Source: Daphnia carinata
Taxonomy: Eukaryota > Arthropoda > Branchiopoda > Diplostraca > Daphniidae
Assembly (NCBI RefSeq): GCF_022539665.2
Contig: NC_081331.1
Location: 14,292,638 to 14,356,637 of the forward strand
Length of the DNA stretch: 64,000 bases
Direction of reading: 5' to 3'
Below, one piece after another: positions 48,418-59,127 of this stretch; the first letter of the stretch is position 1; each line of letters starts with the position of its first letter. The translations under genes were made by a program, and so were the position numbers. Below the pieces are notes generated by a model. That model was not told the DNA's origin. It saw only the letters and a program-made list of their open reading frames with translations, and ran no database searches.

Positions 48418-48491
48418 CCTATTCTGAACGTTGCCAAATTTAATAAATCGACTGACTTATTCTGAACGTTGCCAAATTTAATAAATCGACT
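48418..48491 (+). repeat. Tandem pair of a 34-base repeat
   Basis: Two head-to-tail copies of TATTCTGAACGTTGCCAAAT plus TTAATAAATCGACTGA(C/G), essentially identical. A third copy lies at 47850. Confidence 0.85.
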
Positions 48492-48801
48492 GAGATGCGA
48501 CAATGGTCAGCTAGCAGCCGCCCCACATCAAAGTTGATGAATGAATGCGAAACCACTGACCAATGAAACTTATTTAATAATTAAATAAAGAAAGAATTGC
48601 CATGTCACTGTTTAGTCAGATTTTTTTTGACGAAAAACTGCAGAATTTCTTTTAATTAAAAAGTGGAAGTTGGAATTTACTTGTGGCTGCCAACAACATT
48701 TAATGGCGTTTTTAGGCAGTCATCCAACTCATAGACTATTTGAAGCATAGGTAGGGAAGAATGAATCAATTAATGCGATTTTTGAGAGCTGATTCGAGAT
48801 G

Positions 48802-50854
48802 TTATGTCATTAACGATAACGCAAACGCTTCATCCTCTGGGTACAGTGTCATCAATTCAATATTGGGGATGTAGCGACGACCGTCATACCGCTTAAAATA
48901 TATCCCAATATTCGGGTGGTCAACGATGTTTGATCCGGTGGTCAGGAGATTTAATGTTTCTTGAAATCGTTTTAGAAAATTAAAAAATGTGCCCGATATT
49001 ATAGGACATTTGCAATAATAAAATTTAATAAAAGATGGAATTAATCGCTGTAATCGTTTCATTTTAATGTCAAATAGTAATTACCTTCAGGAACAAGGGA
49101 AGAATCACCGCCGTCGAAGAGAACGTTATAGCGTGTTCTATTTTTACCATTATTTGTCCACCAGATGATGACGCAAAATACAGGAGATGTGTTAGTGCTG
49201 CTTTTGTATGCCATAACAAGGCCCACAGCATATTTAATGCAAGGCAATCGAAACTGGACATTTCTCTGATGACAAAAAGTGGGAAAAAGCATGCTAAATC
49301 ATTTATCTAGGTAAAAAATAGAATGGGAACTACCTTCCTCACGATAGCCTGTTCTTTCGCTTTGATGACACAATTTTCCATTAGACGATTGCAGCGAACG
49401 TTGTCAATCTAACATTATAAAAGTAAAGAGTCACACTGTCACCGCGTGCTTTATGTGCTTAGCCAACTATACCCTCTGAAGAATTTGAATGGCGTCGTCC
49501 AGTGGCATGTCCAGATCTATGCACAGGTGGGCGTAGAAAGCGGCCTTCTGGATTTGTTTGGAAGAGACGGCGTATGCTAATCGAGAAAAGCTCAGTTCGT
49601 TCTGTCTCCTAAGACGAGATAACGTTCTGAAGTCTTCTCTCCTACTAGCTCTTATACTGTGCATTCTGATGAAACGCATGTATTCCACCATACGCAGCAA
49701 AAAATTCTCAGCTGAAATCAATGGGTACGTTGCCGGGTTATGATGTCGCATCACCCCACCATTCGGGGCATCAATCAAACAATTATTTTCATCAGTTCCT
49801 TGATTTAAACTAACGAGGAAAACCGAGAACAAAATTAGATTTTAAAATGCAGAACTAATAAATTTATGAAATTTACTTTGAGTTTTCACGCCACCTGAGA
49901 AGAAATCTATGTGAATGAAAATCGGGCCTTGTGGTAACAGCTATAACAGGCTCGCAATCAATTCCCATCCTTAAAGCCACCTCTCGATAAATTATGCAAA
50001 GTGTCATAGGAAAACCTGCTTTTGATTCAAGAACCTTTAATAAATATTTTATTATTAATGTTCTGAACATACGAAATGAAATCTGAGATCACCTTGTCAA
50101 TGAACACATTCTCTAATGTGTGATTTGACTGCATTACTTTAAATCTCATTTCCTCATATAAGACTTCATTTATGCAGTGAAGGACTTTTTCAGCTGTGCC
50201 TGTAGTGATATTTAGTGGGTCTGCAATGTTATGCCTGTCCACAAGAAGTTCTTTGACCTGATTGCTGATTTCACTTAGTCTTTGTTTAACATTGGATAAA
50301 CTAATTGGGTTTGCTTCTTCTGCTTGTGCCCATTGACAAATTAGAACAGCACCCTCCAAGAGGGATGTCTTGGATTCAGGTAAGCCCATCAGCTCTCCCA
50401 GCTTCTTTTCTATCTTCTGGTACCTTAAAGATTTCAGTACTTTACGGGCATAGAATCGGGAGGTCATATTTTCATTCCTGATTTTTAAAAAATAAATAAG
50501 TTATTGTTATTATTAATATAATTTGTTGTGAGATGAACTTCCTGGTTACTCACAATCTATCACTGAATACATGATTTTGTAACACATTTTCAATTCCTTT
50601 TAGTGATGGATATTTATCACAATTGAAATTTTGTGCGTCTGTGATTGATGGCTCACCTACTGGGAAACACTTAGATGATAGGCTTAATAGCATATCCTTT
50701 ACTTTTACTTCCAACTTCCATAAATTGTTACAGTATTTAATAATTCTGTGGAATCGATGGCATGTTAGCATTATGTTATGCAAGTCTCGTATGTCGTAAT
50801 TGATGTGAATACACAGCACAGAACTTCATCGGAAAAAGAAAGAATATTGGCCAT
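48802..50854 (-). CDS. FBXO21: F-box only protein 21
   Basis: Substrate receptor of an SCF ubiquitin ligase. Exons: about 50554-50854, 50093-50477, 49877-50034, 49473-49809, 49334-49408, 49085-49265 and 48802-48959 (about 530 residues). An F-box-like start (SFSDEVLCCVF, then LHNIMLTCHRFHRIIKYCNNLWK) precedes a transglutaminase-like middle region (SKAGFPMTLCIIYREVALRMGIDCEPV, with H/D-bearing PNGGVMRHHNP). The C-terminal YccV/hemimethylated-DNA-binding-like domain contains FRLPCIKYAVGLVMAY, RYNVLFDGGD and HPNIGIYFKRYDGRRYIPN. Within exon 1 the ATG frame ends early and the F-box continues one frame over, so one base seems to be missing near 50795-50800. Downstream exons are all in phase. Confidence 0.88.
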
Positions 50855-52620
50855 TGCTTTAATGTCCCTTTTCAAGGTCCACACAACACGATGGCATAAA
50901 TTAGTTTACCAGTTCGTTTACAGTTTACAATATCTGTGTTTTAACTTGTCTTTCCCTTTTGATTGTCAGAATTTTGATTTGGCAGTCGTCTGATAGCAAT
51001 TAAGTTGCCAGATCGGTAATCCTAACAAAGTTTGCACATGGTGTATAGTATACGCTAACACACTATCATTCAAATTCTTCGTTTAAACTAAAGTGTCTCA
51101 TCTCTCATGGCTTTAATATTTTACCACGTATTTTACGATTTCATAATTAACCATTTTTGTTTGTTGCGTCAGTTGGATCTGAATACACTTATGCTAGAAA
51201 ACGTGTGTAACTGAACCATTATTATCGAAATATACCGATCAACACTATATATAAGTGTAATCTACAGACAGAAAATTACAAGTTTGCAATTCTTTTCAGC
51301 CGCCATCTTGCCCTTCTACCTGATGTTCAGTGTTTAGAAATAGCAACAACTCTACGTCATTTGCAAAATATCATAAAAGTGGAGGATTTAACGTCATCCT
51401 ATTTGTTTGATCCTCGCGTAGATTCAAAACTTTAACGTGGCAATCTAAATTCATTTAATTCTGCATGGCGAATTTGGATGCATTACGAACAAAGATCGCG
51501 AATTTTCAGGCCTTTTTGCTCATAGAAGATGTGGCATTGTTATTTTCTTGGAGCAATGGGCCTTGAAATCAACCTGCCGAATAATATTCATTTTGGCCAA
51601 CTACCAGATTGTCGCTTATTGCAGTGTGTTCGAGTTTTAAGTCAAGAAAAGATGAGTTGACGTTTTGAATCGTTTTCTTTTTCTGAGCAAGGATATCGCG
51701 AGATGCCACGACCGTCGTTTGCCGGCTCAGCAGTGCCCGACGTCTCATCAGCAAGTCGCGAGGGGCCAATTTGGCAACTAGATTTCTGTTTGTTTTTGTT
51801 TCTTTTTTTCATATTTCTCTTTACCTTTTTTTTTTCTTTACATGATGTTTGTTGTATGCCTTATTTATTTTGTAAGTTGGCCGTGAAAGTCACTTTTGAA
51901 TTACTATATAGGTGGGATGGGCGGTCACGAGGATCAGAGGAACTGGTGAAACACTTAGGAAAGCTATTGTTGTAAAAAAAGAACTGCTTGTTTAGCCATA
52001 TAAATTTTAATGTTTGAAAAATATCCGCAAATAGAATTCAAAATAGGAAGAAACTGGATTTGAAACAATTTTCTAGATCGATTATTTACGTCTAAACACT
52101 GAATGATGACCAAAAAGAGTTATCACGATCAAAGCTTTGTTGTTTCTATCGAACTTGAGGTGGGCAATACTTAACAAAGAATGTTCTCGCAAAAGACGAG
52201 GAGCACGAGTTATATGCAATGACGCCTGAGACAAGAAAAAAAAAAGAGTTAGAAAATGTGTGTGTAGAGAAGGAGGCGAACGTTTTGCCCCTTTTGCTGA
52301 TGTAGGCTATACTAACCCATTGTCATCGTTGGCAGAAGTATATGACTATGGCAAACGGACACGGTTTTTCGTCCTGGCGGCCAGTTAGCATCCGCTCGTA
52401 GCTCAGTTGTTATCAGTCCACCTGGTCGTCGTCATCCTGCCAGTGGCTTTTGATCAACTTTAGAATTGTGCTAACCGTACCGTATAATTAACACTTACAC
52501 ATTTGACGAGATCGATTAAAAACCTGGTCTCATCTACGTCTTCCCAATAGAATTTCGACATTCTTTGTCTAATCACCCGAGTTTAAAGACACTTGGAAAG
52601 GAACACTAAACTCTTCAACT
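50855..52620. other. Intergenic / upstream of troponin C
   Basis: No convincing exon. A 66-codon minus-strand frame at 51569-51769 has no supporting features. The right part should contain the troponin C promoter and any 5' untranslated exon. Confidence 0.45.
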
Positions 52621-54208
52621 ATGGTAAGCGATTAAAACTATTGTTCAAAATGCCTCAATATTTTGATTTGCATGCTAATACATTTTTTTTACCCAATTTG
52701 ACATGGATTGGACTATCACAATGATATGATAAGTCTAGTGTAGTTTTCACATAGAGACTAACAAAGAATCTATTGTCAGCCACTCAATCAATTGCGTCAT
52801 TTGATCTCCTCATAATACATATGTAACAAAATCCTTATTAGGCGCTGCTTACTCATCGAACGTTGACGAGATAGACGTATAGATCTATACCTTTAATGTG
52901 TGTTGTATTGCCAAGTCACGCGGTCGTTGTATTGCAGTCACAGCTGAATTCGAACGGACAAGAAAAAATAAACAGACGACAGACTCATTTGCTGTCGTCT
53001 GTCGTCTGCTTTCTTGGTCAGTTAACCTTTTCTTTGGTTTCACTTGTCGGCCATCCCTCCTCAACCATTGGCTGTTGGAACCTTGGAAACGATTTACTAG
53101 CTTGGTCGAAATTCCAACGTTTGCGGGACGTTACGGGTGGTATAGTATTGTGGTAGTAGAACCTATATTTACACAACCTACGTAGACGGACACAAAAAAG
53201 GAAGGCGATCAGAGGGCGACCAAATAAGTTTTGAATTACTGCTGGCGTGTCATTTGGCAAAGTCAAACAATACTCGTTTAGCTTGTCAATGTTTCTATTG
53301 TTATATGCATCTTCTGCATACCCCGTGTTTGTTTCTGTCGTCATTTCTATGAATAGGTGCATGTCCTTCATCAACCCTCGTATCACTACAGCACCATAGT
53401 GCCAATAATGTATTTACCTGTATAAGGAAATGAAGAAGCAGGATCCATTAATTATTTGTTTGAATATTCTTTGTTATCGCTAATGGAAAATGACGGTCAC
53501 GTTCGTCTTCTCAGGATCCCGAAGAAGAGAGAAAACACAGTAAGTCAATTTCGAAATCAAATGCCATCGATAAAAATTCAAATATCTCATTGACATTTAG
53601 TGATGCTGAAGGCTTTCCAGACGTTCGATTCGGACAAGAAAGGCTACATCGAATCCAGTAAAGTGAGCACAATTCTGCAGATGATGAATTTGAATTTCGA
53701 CAAGGAAGAGCTGGCCAGGTCCCTCATCGAACACGATCCGAAAAGTATTAATCTACTTATATCATTTCGTCCGATCCATAAAAATCTTCTCGTGTTCTCC
53801 AACAGATTCAGGCAAGATCAATTTCGACGGATTCGCTGCAATTGCTTCCGACATTCTGGATGAAGAGGATGATGAAGCCATGCAAAAGGAACTGAGGGAC
53901 GCTTTCCGATTGTACGATAAAGAAGGTAAACAATCATCATCTTCTAGTGTTACACCTGTCTATAATGTAAGATTGCAGGAAACGGCTACATCACAACTCA
54001 AACGCTAAAAGACATTCTTGCTCAAATTGACGACAAACTGACGAGTGACGATTTGGATGGAATGATTGAAGAAATCGACATTGACGGAACGGGCAGAATT
54101 GACGTTGAAGGTTGGATTGATAAACATTCCATCTATTCTTTCTTAATTTCAGTCAGGTATGTTGGATTATATTTATTCGTAGGTTTCGTGAACATGATGT
54201 GCAGCTAG
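52621..54208 (+). CDS. TpnC: Troponin C, divergent isoform
   Basis: Troponin C is the calcium sensor of striated muscle thin filaments. Six exons join in phase: 52621-52623 (only the ATG), 53515-53539, 53601-53744, 53806-53925, 53979-54110 and 54183-54208, giving 149 residues. An exon holding only the start codon is typical of the calmodulin/troponin C superfamily. Alignment to the family is clear: [60 protein letters not shown]. Loop I is [55 protein letters not shown]. Position 12 is K, G, T and G, never the usual Glu, including sites II and IV, which normally bind calcium in arthropod troponin C. Calcium binding is probably weak or lost. Confidence 0.92.
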
Positions 54209-55412
54209 CGTGTCATCACGCCGTCATCTAGAATAAACCAGCAGGTGTTTTTATAAATAAAGTTTTGATCAATTGACAGAAACTAATAATTATTTTGTTT
54301 GAACAGTTGAAGCTATGTTTACTATCTGGTGCTGCTGAGCGTGGAAATGTTTGATGTGTAATCGTGGGAGGCGGTCAAACAAATCAAGATGCTTAAAATC
54401 ATTCATTCACCTACCAACTAACATTATCATATTCTCTGCTGCATCTATCACAAAGACCGTTGTCAACAAATAATGGGGAAAATTTCAAATCATTTCAGAT
54501 TCTTATCAATTGTACAACAATCGGAGAATGTGCTGCTGTGTAGTTGGCAATGTTAAAAATAATTTCACGTTCCGCATCATTGATTTGTCGTTTGGTTATA
54601 TGGATCGATTTAGGCTATCAATCGAGTGTATAACGCCAAGTGTGCCAACATGGGTAGATTCAAACAAAAAACAATTATAAAATACACGCTGCTGATGTGC
54701 AGCACGCTTGTGCAATAACCCCGTCTTCATTTGTTTTTCATTCCCTATAACCAAGCCATTTACTTTCGCCGTGACCTTCACTCCTTTCTTAAATTAGATA
54801 AAAGCAAGACGAGGTTTCGTTTGCCGTCCACTTTAATTGGATTACATACTGCCGGATATAGTGTTACCGTTCAGGGTGACGAAACACGTCATCAGCAAAT
54901 GGAATTATTGTTTGCCTAGTTCGATAAAGTATATCCTGTATGCACCGGGTCTCAGCATAGCTTAGTAGTCACGACTGCTGGCTCGGTTTGTCGGGTAAAA
55001 CCAGGTAAAACACGTTTTATGTAGTTTGGGTTTGGCATGTCATGTATAAGGAAATATTGGGAAAGTGGGGCCATTTTGTTTGGTTGTTCTCTTTACTTAT
55101 TCAGTTAAACCAGAAATGAACAACTGTGATGAATACGTGAAACGTGTGTCTTCTTTCTTTTTCCAAAAGCTGTTGAAATGACGTGGGAAATATGATGCAC
55201 AAGTACAAAGGACATAATCAACACAGCAAAAGACGATTGTGATGAATCAATGAAACACATTTAGTATTAAGACATTTGCTGCATTAAAGGGACGAGCATG
55301 ACAAAAACACAATGAACTGGTAATATATATAAATTTAAATAGGTATATATAATCAGCTGTTCCGTGTTCTTTATTTTTCAAATGGCAGCATACGTTAAGT
55401 CGTTTTTCAAAG
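54209..55412. other. Intergenic, troponin C 3' side
   Basis: It contains an AATAAA-type signal soon after the troponin C stop (GAATAAACC and AATAAAG near 54231-54262). No other gene is seen. Confidence 0.5.
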
Positions 55413-56279
55413 TTATTCCTTGTTGAAGATGCTGGGCAGGGTGGGCAGAGTGACTGATTCAGGTAGCATTGAAACTTTGAGTTTAATGGCTAACCAAAAG
55501 TTGGCCGCTGCCAATGCGAACCAAACGAAAAATTGAAACCAACCGGTGGCCATGGCAACTTCCAGTGCTGAATTGCTATCGATAATAGCACCTGTGCTAG
55601 TCATGGCGGCTGCTCGAAGGGCTTGACTGATTGCCTCATCATCGTCTTCGTGCTGACTGACGATCTTCAATCCATGATCCAGCGCCGAGTAGAAAAATCC
55701 GCAATCGAGTCGTTCAAACAGTTCGTGTATTTGCATCGATGAAATGCCCAGCCATGGCGACAAGCCTTGCGAGGTGACGTAACTGCGCAACCCACTGCAT
55801 GTGTAATCGTGTCCGTGCGTGAGAATGCAAGCAACGATCAGGGCCAGCAGCGTCATTAACACGGACAAGACGACCAACAAACGGACCATCATCTCCCAGA
55901 AATCTGATTTGACATCTGATTCTTCTGCCCTCCAGCAATGCTTGCAAAAGAGATGCCTCAGGTGATAACTGATGCACATCATGCCGATGAATATGAAAAA
56001 AACGGGCGTGAATGTCGTGTAATTGCAGACGGACAAATCGGAGCCGGTCATGACCCAAGAGCTGTTTTTAACGGGGATCTTTGGCTGACGTCCGTTGTGT
56101 TGGTTGACTACATCCGGCTGGTAAATGTCTGCGTAGAGAATGCATCCATCGATGGTGCCTTTCCAATAATCAGTCACCACACCTGAACTAACGCTGACCA
56201 TGATGGCAAGGCAGACGGTTAACGAATACGCCACCGCAAATAATCGATGCACAATAGAACTTAACTCTTCCGATGACAT
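55413..56279 (-). CDS. Four-pass membrane protein (TMEM179-like?)
   Basis: Single-exon frame of 288 residues with four hydrophobic helices: about 13-34 (FAVAYSLTVCLAIMVSVSSG), 91-108 (TPVFFIFIGMMCISYHL), 134-154 (LLVVLSVLMTLLALIVACIL) and 243-262 (WFQFFVWFALAAANFWLAI).  Loops carry N-glycosylation sites (NSS, NYT) and paired cysteines (GCILY, SVCNYT, YTCSG, DCGFFYS), so the first and second long loops should face outside. The topology and the GCILY/VCNY/FFYS elements recall TMEM179-type proteins, but I am not certain of the family. The start is the first ATG. It could alternatively be an arthropod-specific tetraspan protein. Confidence 0.65.
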   Translation of the reverse strand: MSSEELSSIVHRLFAVAYSLTVCLAIMVSVSSGVVTDYWKGTIDGCILYADIYQPDVVNQHNGRQPKIPVKNSSWVMTGSDLSVCNYTTFTPVFFIFIGMMCISYHLRHLFCKHCWRAEESDVKSDFWEMMVRLLVVLSVLMTLLALIVACILTHGHDYTCSGLRSYVTSQGLSPWLGISSMQIHELFERLDCGFFYSALDHGLKIVSQHEDDDEAISQALRAAAMTSTGAIIDSNSALEVAMATGWFQFFVWFALAAANFWLAIKLKVSMLPESVTLPTLPSIFNKE

Positions 56280-59127
56280 GTTTTGTCTCTTTGTAATTCA
56301 ATTACCAACACAACGATCAACGTTCAAAATCACGTGATTATGTGGTGCAAATGATAGGAGACAATCGCAATGAAAAAAAAAAAAAGACCACAGTGAAAGG
56401 CAATAGGAAAAAATGGGCTGCGTCCGCACTTGACGTACCTCTTCACTTGACTATTGAAAAAAAGGTAGTCGAAGCAATAATCGGCTGCAACGGACGAGAG
56501 AGCGCGTGACGTGAAAACCGCCCGTGTCCCGAACTCGTCTGTTTGTGCGCAGGATCAGCCTCTTGCTGGAGAAAGCTGCTTTTCTTCAATACGTGTAAGA
56601 CGGGCAGGAATACAAAAACAAAATGATGTGTGACGCCATAGACAAACAGCATCTACGTTGTGTGTACCTGCTTTTGAAAAAAGTTGGCTGTTCATGTCGA
56701 ATGGTTGGCCCTTTTTTTCTGCGGAAACTGGGAGAATGGTTGATTGCAACCGGTTCATTTCTAAATAGACCCGTTTTTTTTTTTTTTGTTTTCTCATCGT
56801 CCGTCCGTCTTCTTTTGGTCATATTATGGCTTGCATACGCAGTTTGTCAAGTGTTGTAGAATCTGGTACGACGTACTCGTTTTGGCTGTTCGATTTTACA
56901 CGACAAACGAGATCGCACCAGTTTACATCATATAGGCCATACGAATCATCAGCATGTGATTCAAATTTGACATTTGTGTCAAAACTACTACGTGCACAAG
57001 TAAGCTCAAAGAATGCCTATAGTTCTAGAGTTGCATAAACCTTTGGGAAAAAAAAACTTGAAAGTTTTCCTTTCAACCTGATCTTTCAAAAAACTATGTG
57101 CAACCTTGGTTTTTGTTTCCATGTACTAAATCACATGCTGCTGTGCATCAATTTGTATGCGGCATAATAAACGAAGAAAGAAATGCCAGTCCATTCACGT
57201 CAGAAGCAACGAGTCTTATGGCAAGTCACGTTGTTGTTTGCCAGTCCATACGATAGAAAACATTGGCTGCATTCTCAATGAGGCGTAGCCGATCTTGCCT
57301 TATGTTATTATTAACGATTGGGCATCAGGATAATCGTTCAAATGCATCTCCAGCTTCGGTAAGATTCCTGACGTTTTGCAATGGCCCAATATGGCGGACG
57401 GTTGAAAGGTTTCTAAGCTGCGTGTTACTCGGGCTTTATGCTACACATTGACACACCTACACGTATAACATTTGCAATTCGATACTTTGTCCTAGACGGT
57501 GTGCTGTATAAGTCAACTGACAGACAAGAAAATAAGCAAAACAACTCACGAGGACTAGTTAGTTTTTATTGTTCTCTGTGATGACAATGTTCACATGAAA
57601 AAAAAGAGATGGCGGGGTTGAGAAGAAATAAACAATGTACAGCCAGCAGCAGATCATCAGTCCAGCGAGCGCTATTACATATAAATGACCATCGTTTTTA
57701 GTCGTCTTTTTAACATGATAGTGTAACACACAAAGTTCATTATTTTAAGTCTCTAAAAGTTTAGGCACACACAGCCAAACGGCTCCAACGTGAAACGCCG
57801 TGTCACTTTGTAAGGCCGTTAGATTGTCATTTCAATATATTACTCATTAGTTGAGGGAATCAAAATCCAATAGAAATTGCAATCATTGTCCCTCTGTTAC
57901 CAAATGGCTTTAGCAAATCATCCAACACACCTCATTAGGGTCGCTTAGAGTCTAACAAAGTCAATTTTCGATTGAGATTAGTTTAAGTAGAATGTGATGG
58001 GTGTCACAGTCATAAACAATGTTAAAAATAATTATGTTTTGCCTTGTTTTGTACAATTGATTGGCTGTTGGCATACATAGATGGTTATCTTTCAGATTTT
58101 AAGTGATGACATTTTGCGAAAAGGCTTTTTATCGTCGGTGATGCGTTAAGTGAGAAAACATCGACCCATATGAGGTACGACGACACTGAACAAAAGCCAG
58201 TCAGCAGAACAAGTTGGATAAAAACAAATGTAAGAATAGCACAACAACCGAAGCAAACAGCAGCGAAAACAAAAAAAAATTTGATAAATGTGAACGCGTT
58301 TGCTTTGGCAGGCGAAGGCAGTCGAATCATGAGTGAAAATACAATGATGGAGATGGTTAACAGAAGGGGTCACAGGATTAATAATTAAACAATGATTATA
58401 GCAAATGGAAAATATCTTTAAACTTATTCATCGTGGACGATATTTTGCAACATCGAACAGGGTGACATCTTTTGGTTTGTTAACGAACGACGTCTATCAC
58501 TTCAATCAAGTGATAGCCTTCAGTTGCCAAATGAAAAGCTCCCGAATAGCGACCCAAATTTTTAAAAAGTTTTGAGAAAGACGGTGAAGGAGTTGAATAA
58601 ATTTTGTTCGTTAATCTGTTTGAGCATTACTGCAAAAAAATAAAAATAAAAAGCTAAGTAATCCTCACGTCTTGTGCTTTCATTCATTGCGATCAAGTGA
58701 CCGCAATTGCATCCATTAACGCAAGTACGCGCCACACAATCTTAATTGGTATAAGCTAGCCGATGATTCATGACAACTATTATAAACACACACCACACAA
58801 TTCAAAGATTAGACGAAAGTTTGGACGAATTACTTAGCCCTACAGTGTAAAAGATATACATAGGCTGTACGGTCGTCTTAACAATGCACATCCCAACAAA
58901 CAAGTCAAATCGTGAAACAATGGGTAATGGATAACCAAAAGAATAGAAATTAGATGGACACGTCATTTTTTCCCCGTCTTACTGTCGAGATTTCTTGTCT
59001 CAAAATAGCAGCAGAGCTCTATTCATAGTCCTATACATTGTGTACAGTCCTATTGTGTGTTGATCAATTCAGTTAGCACTCGAGTTTTTCACAATTTCCC
59101 GTAGACGAGCACAATTTTTGATGTCTT
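56280..59127. other. Long intergenic region, nothing recognised
   Basis: 2.8 kb with only short fortuitous frames. The right end should hold the integrin 3' untranslated region. No RNA gene, repeat array or spliced exon pattern was found by eye. Confidence 0.5.

Larger units (their letters stand above)
47443..48801. other. Intergenic with tandem repeats and a tRNA-like sequence
   Basis: No firm exon. It contains the 34-base repeat copies and the tRNA-like element listed separately. The 5' exon of the coiled-coil gene may be here. Confidence 0.45.

Noticed and set aside
51569-51769. 66-codon minus-strand frame
   Set aside because: No domain, splice linkage or neighbouring exon supports it.
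55714-56186. Frames overlapping the four-pass membrane protein
   Set aside because: They are antisense or frame shadows of a gene with clear hydrophobic helices.
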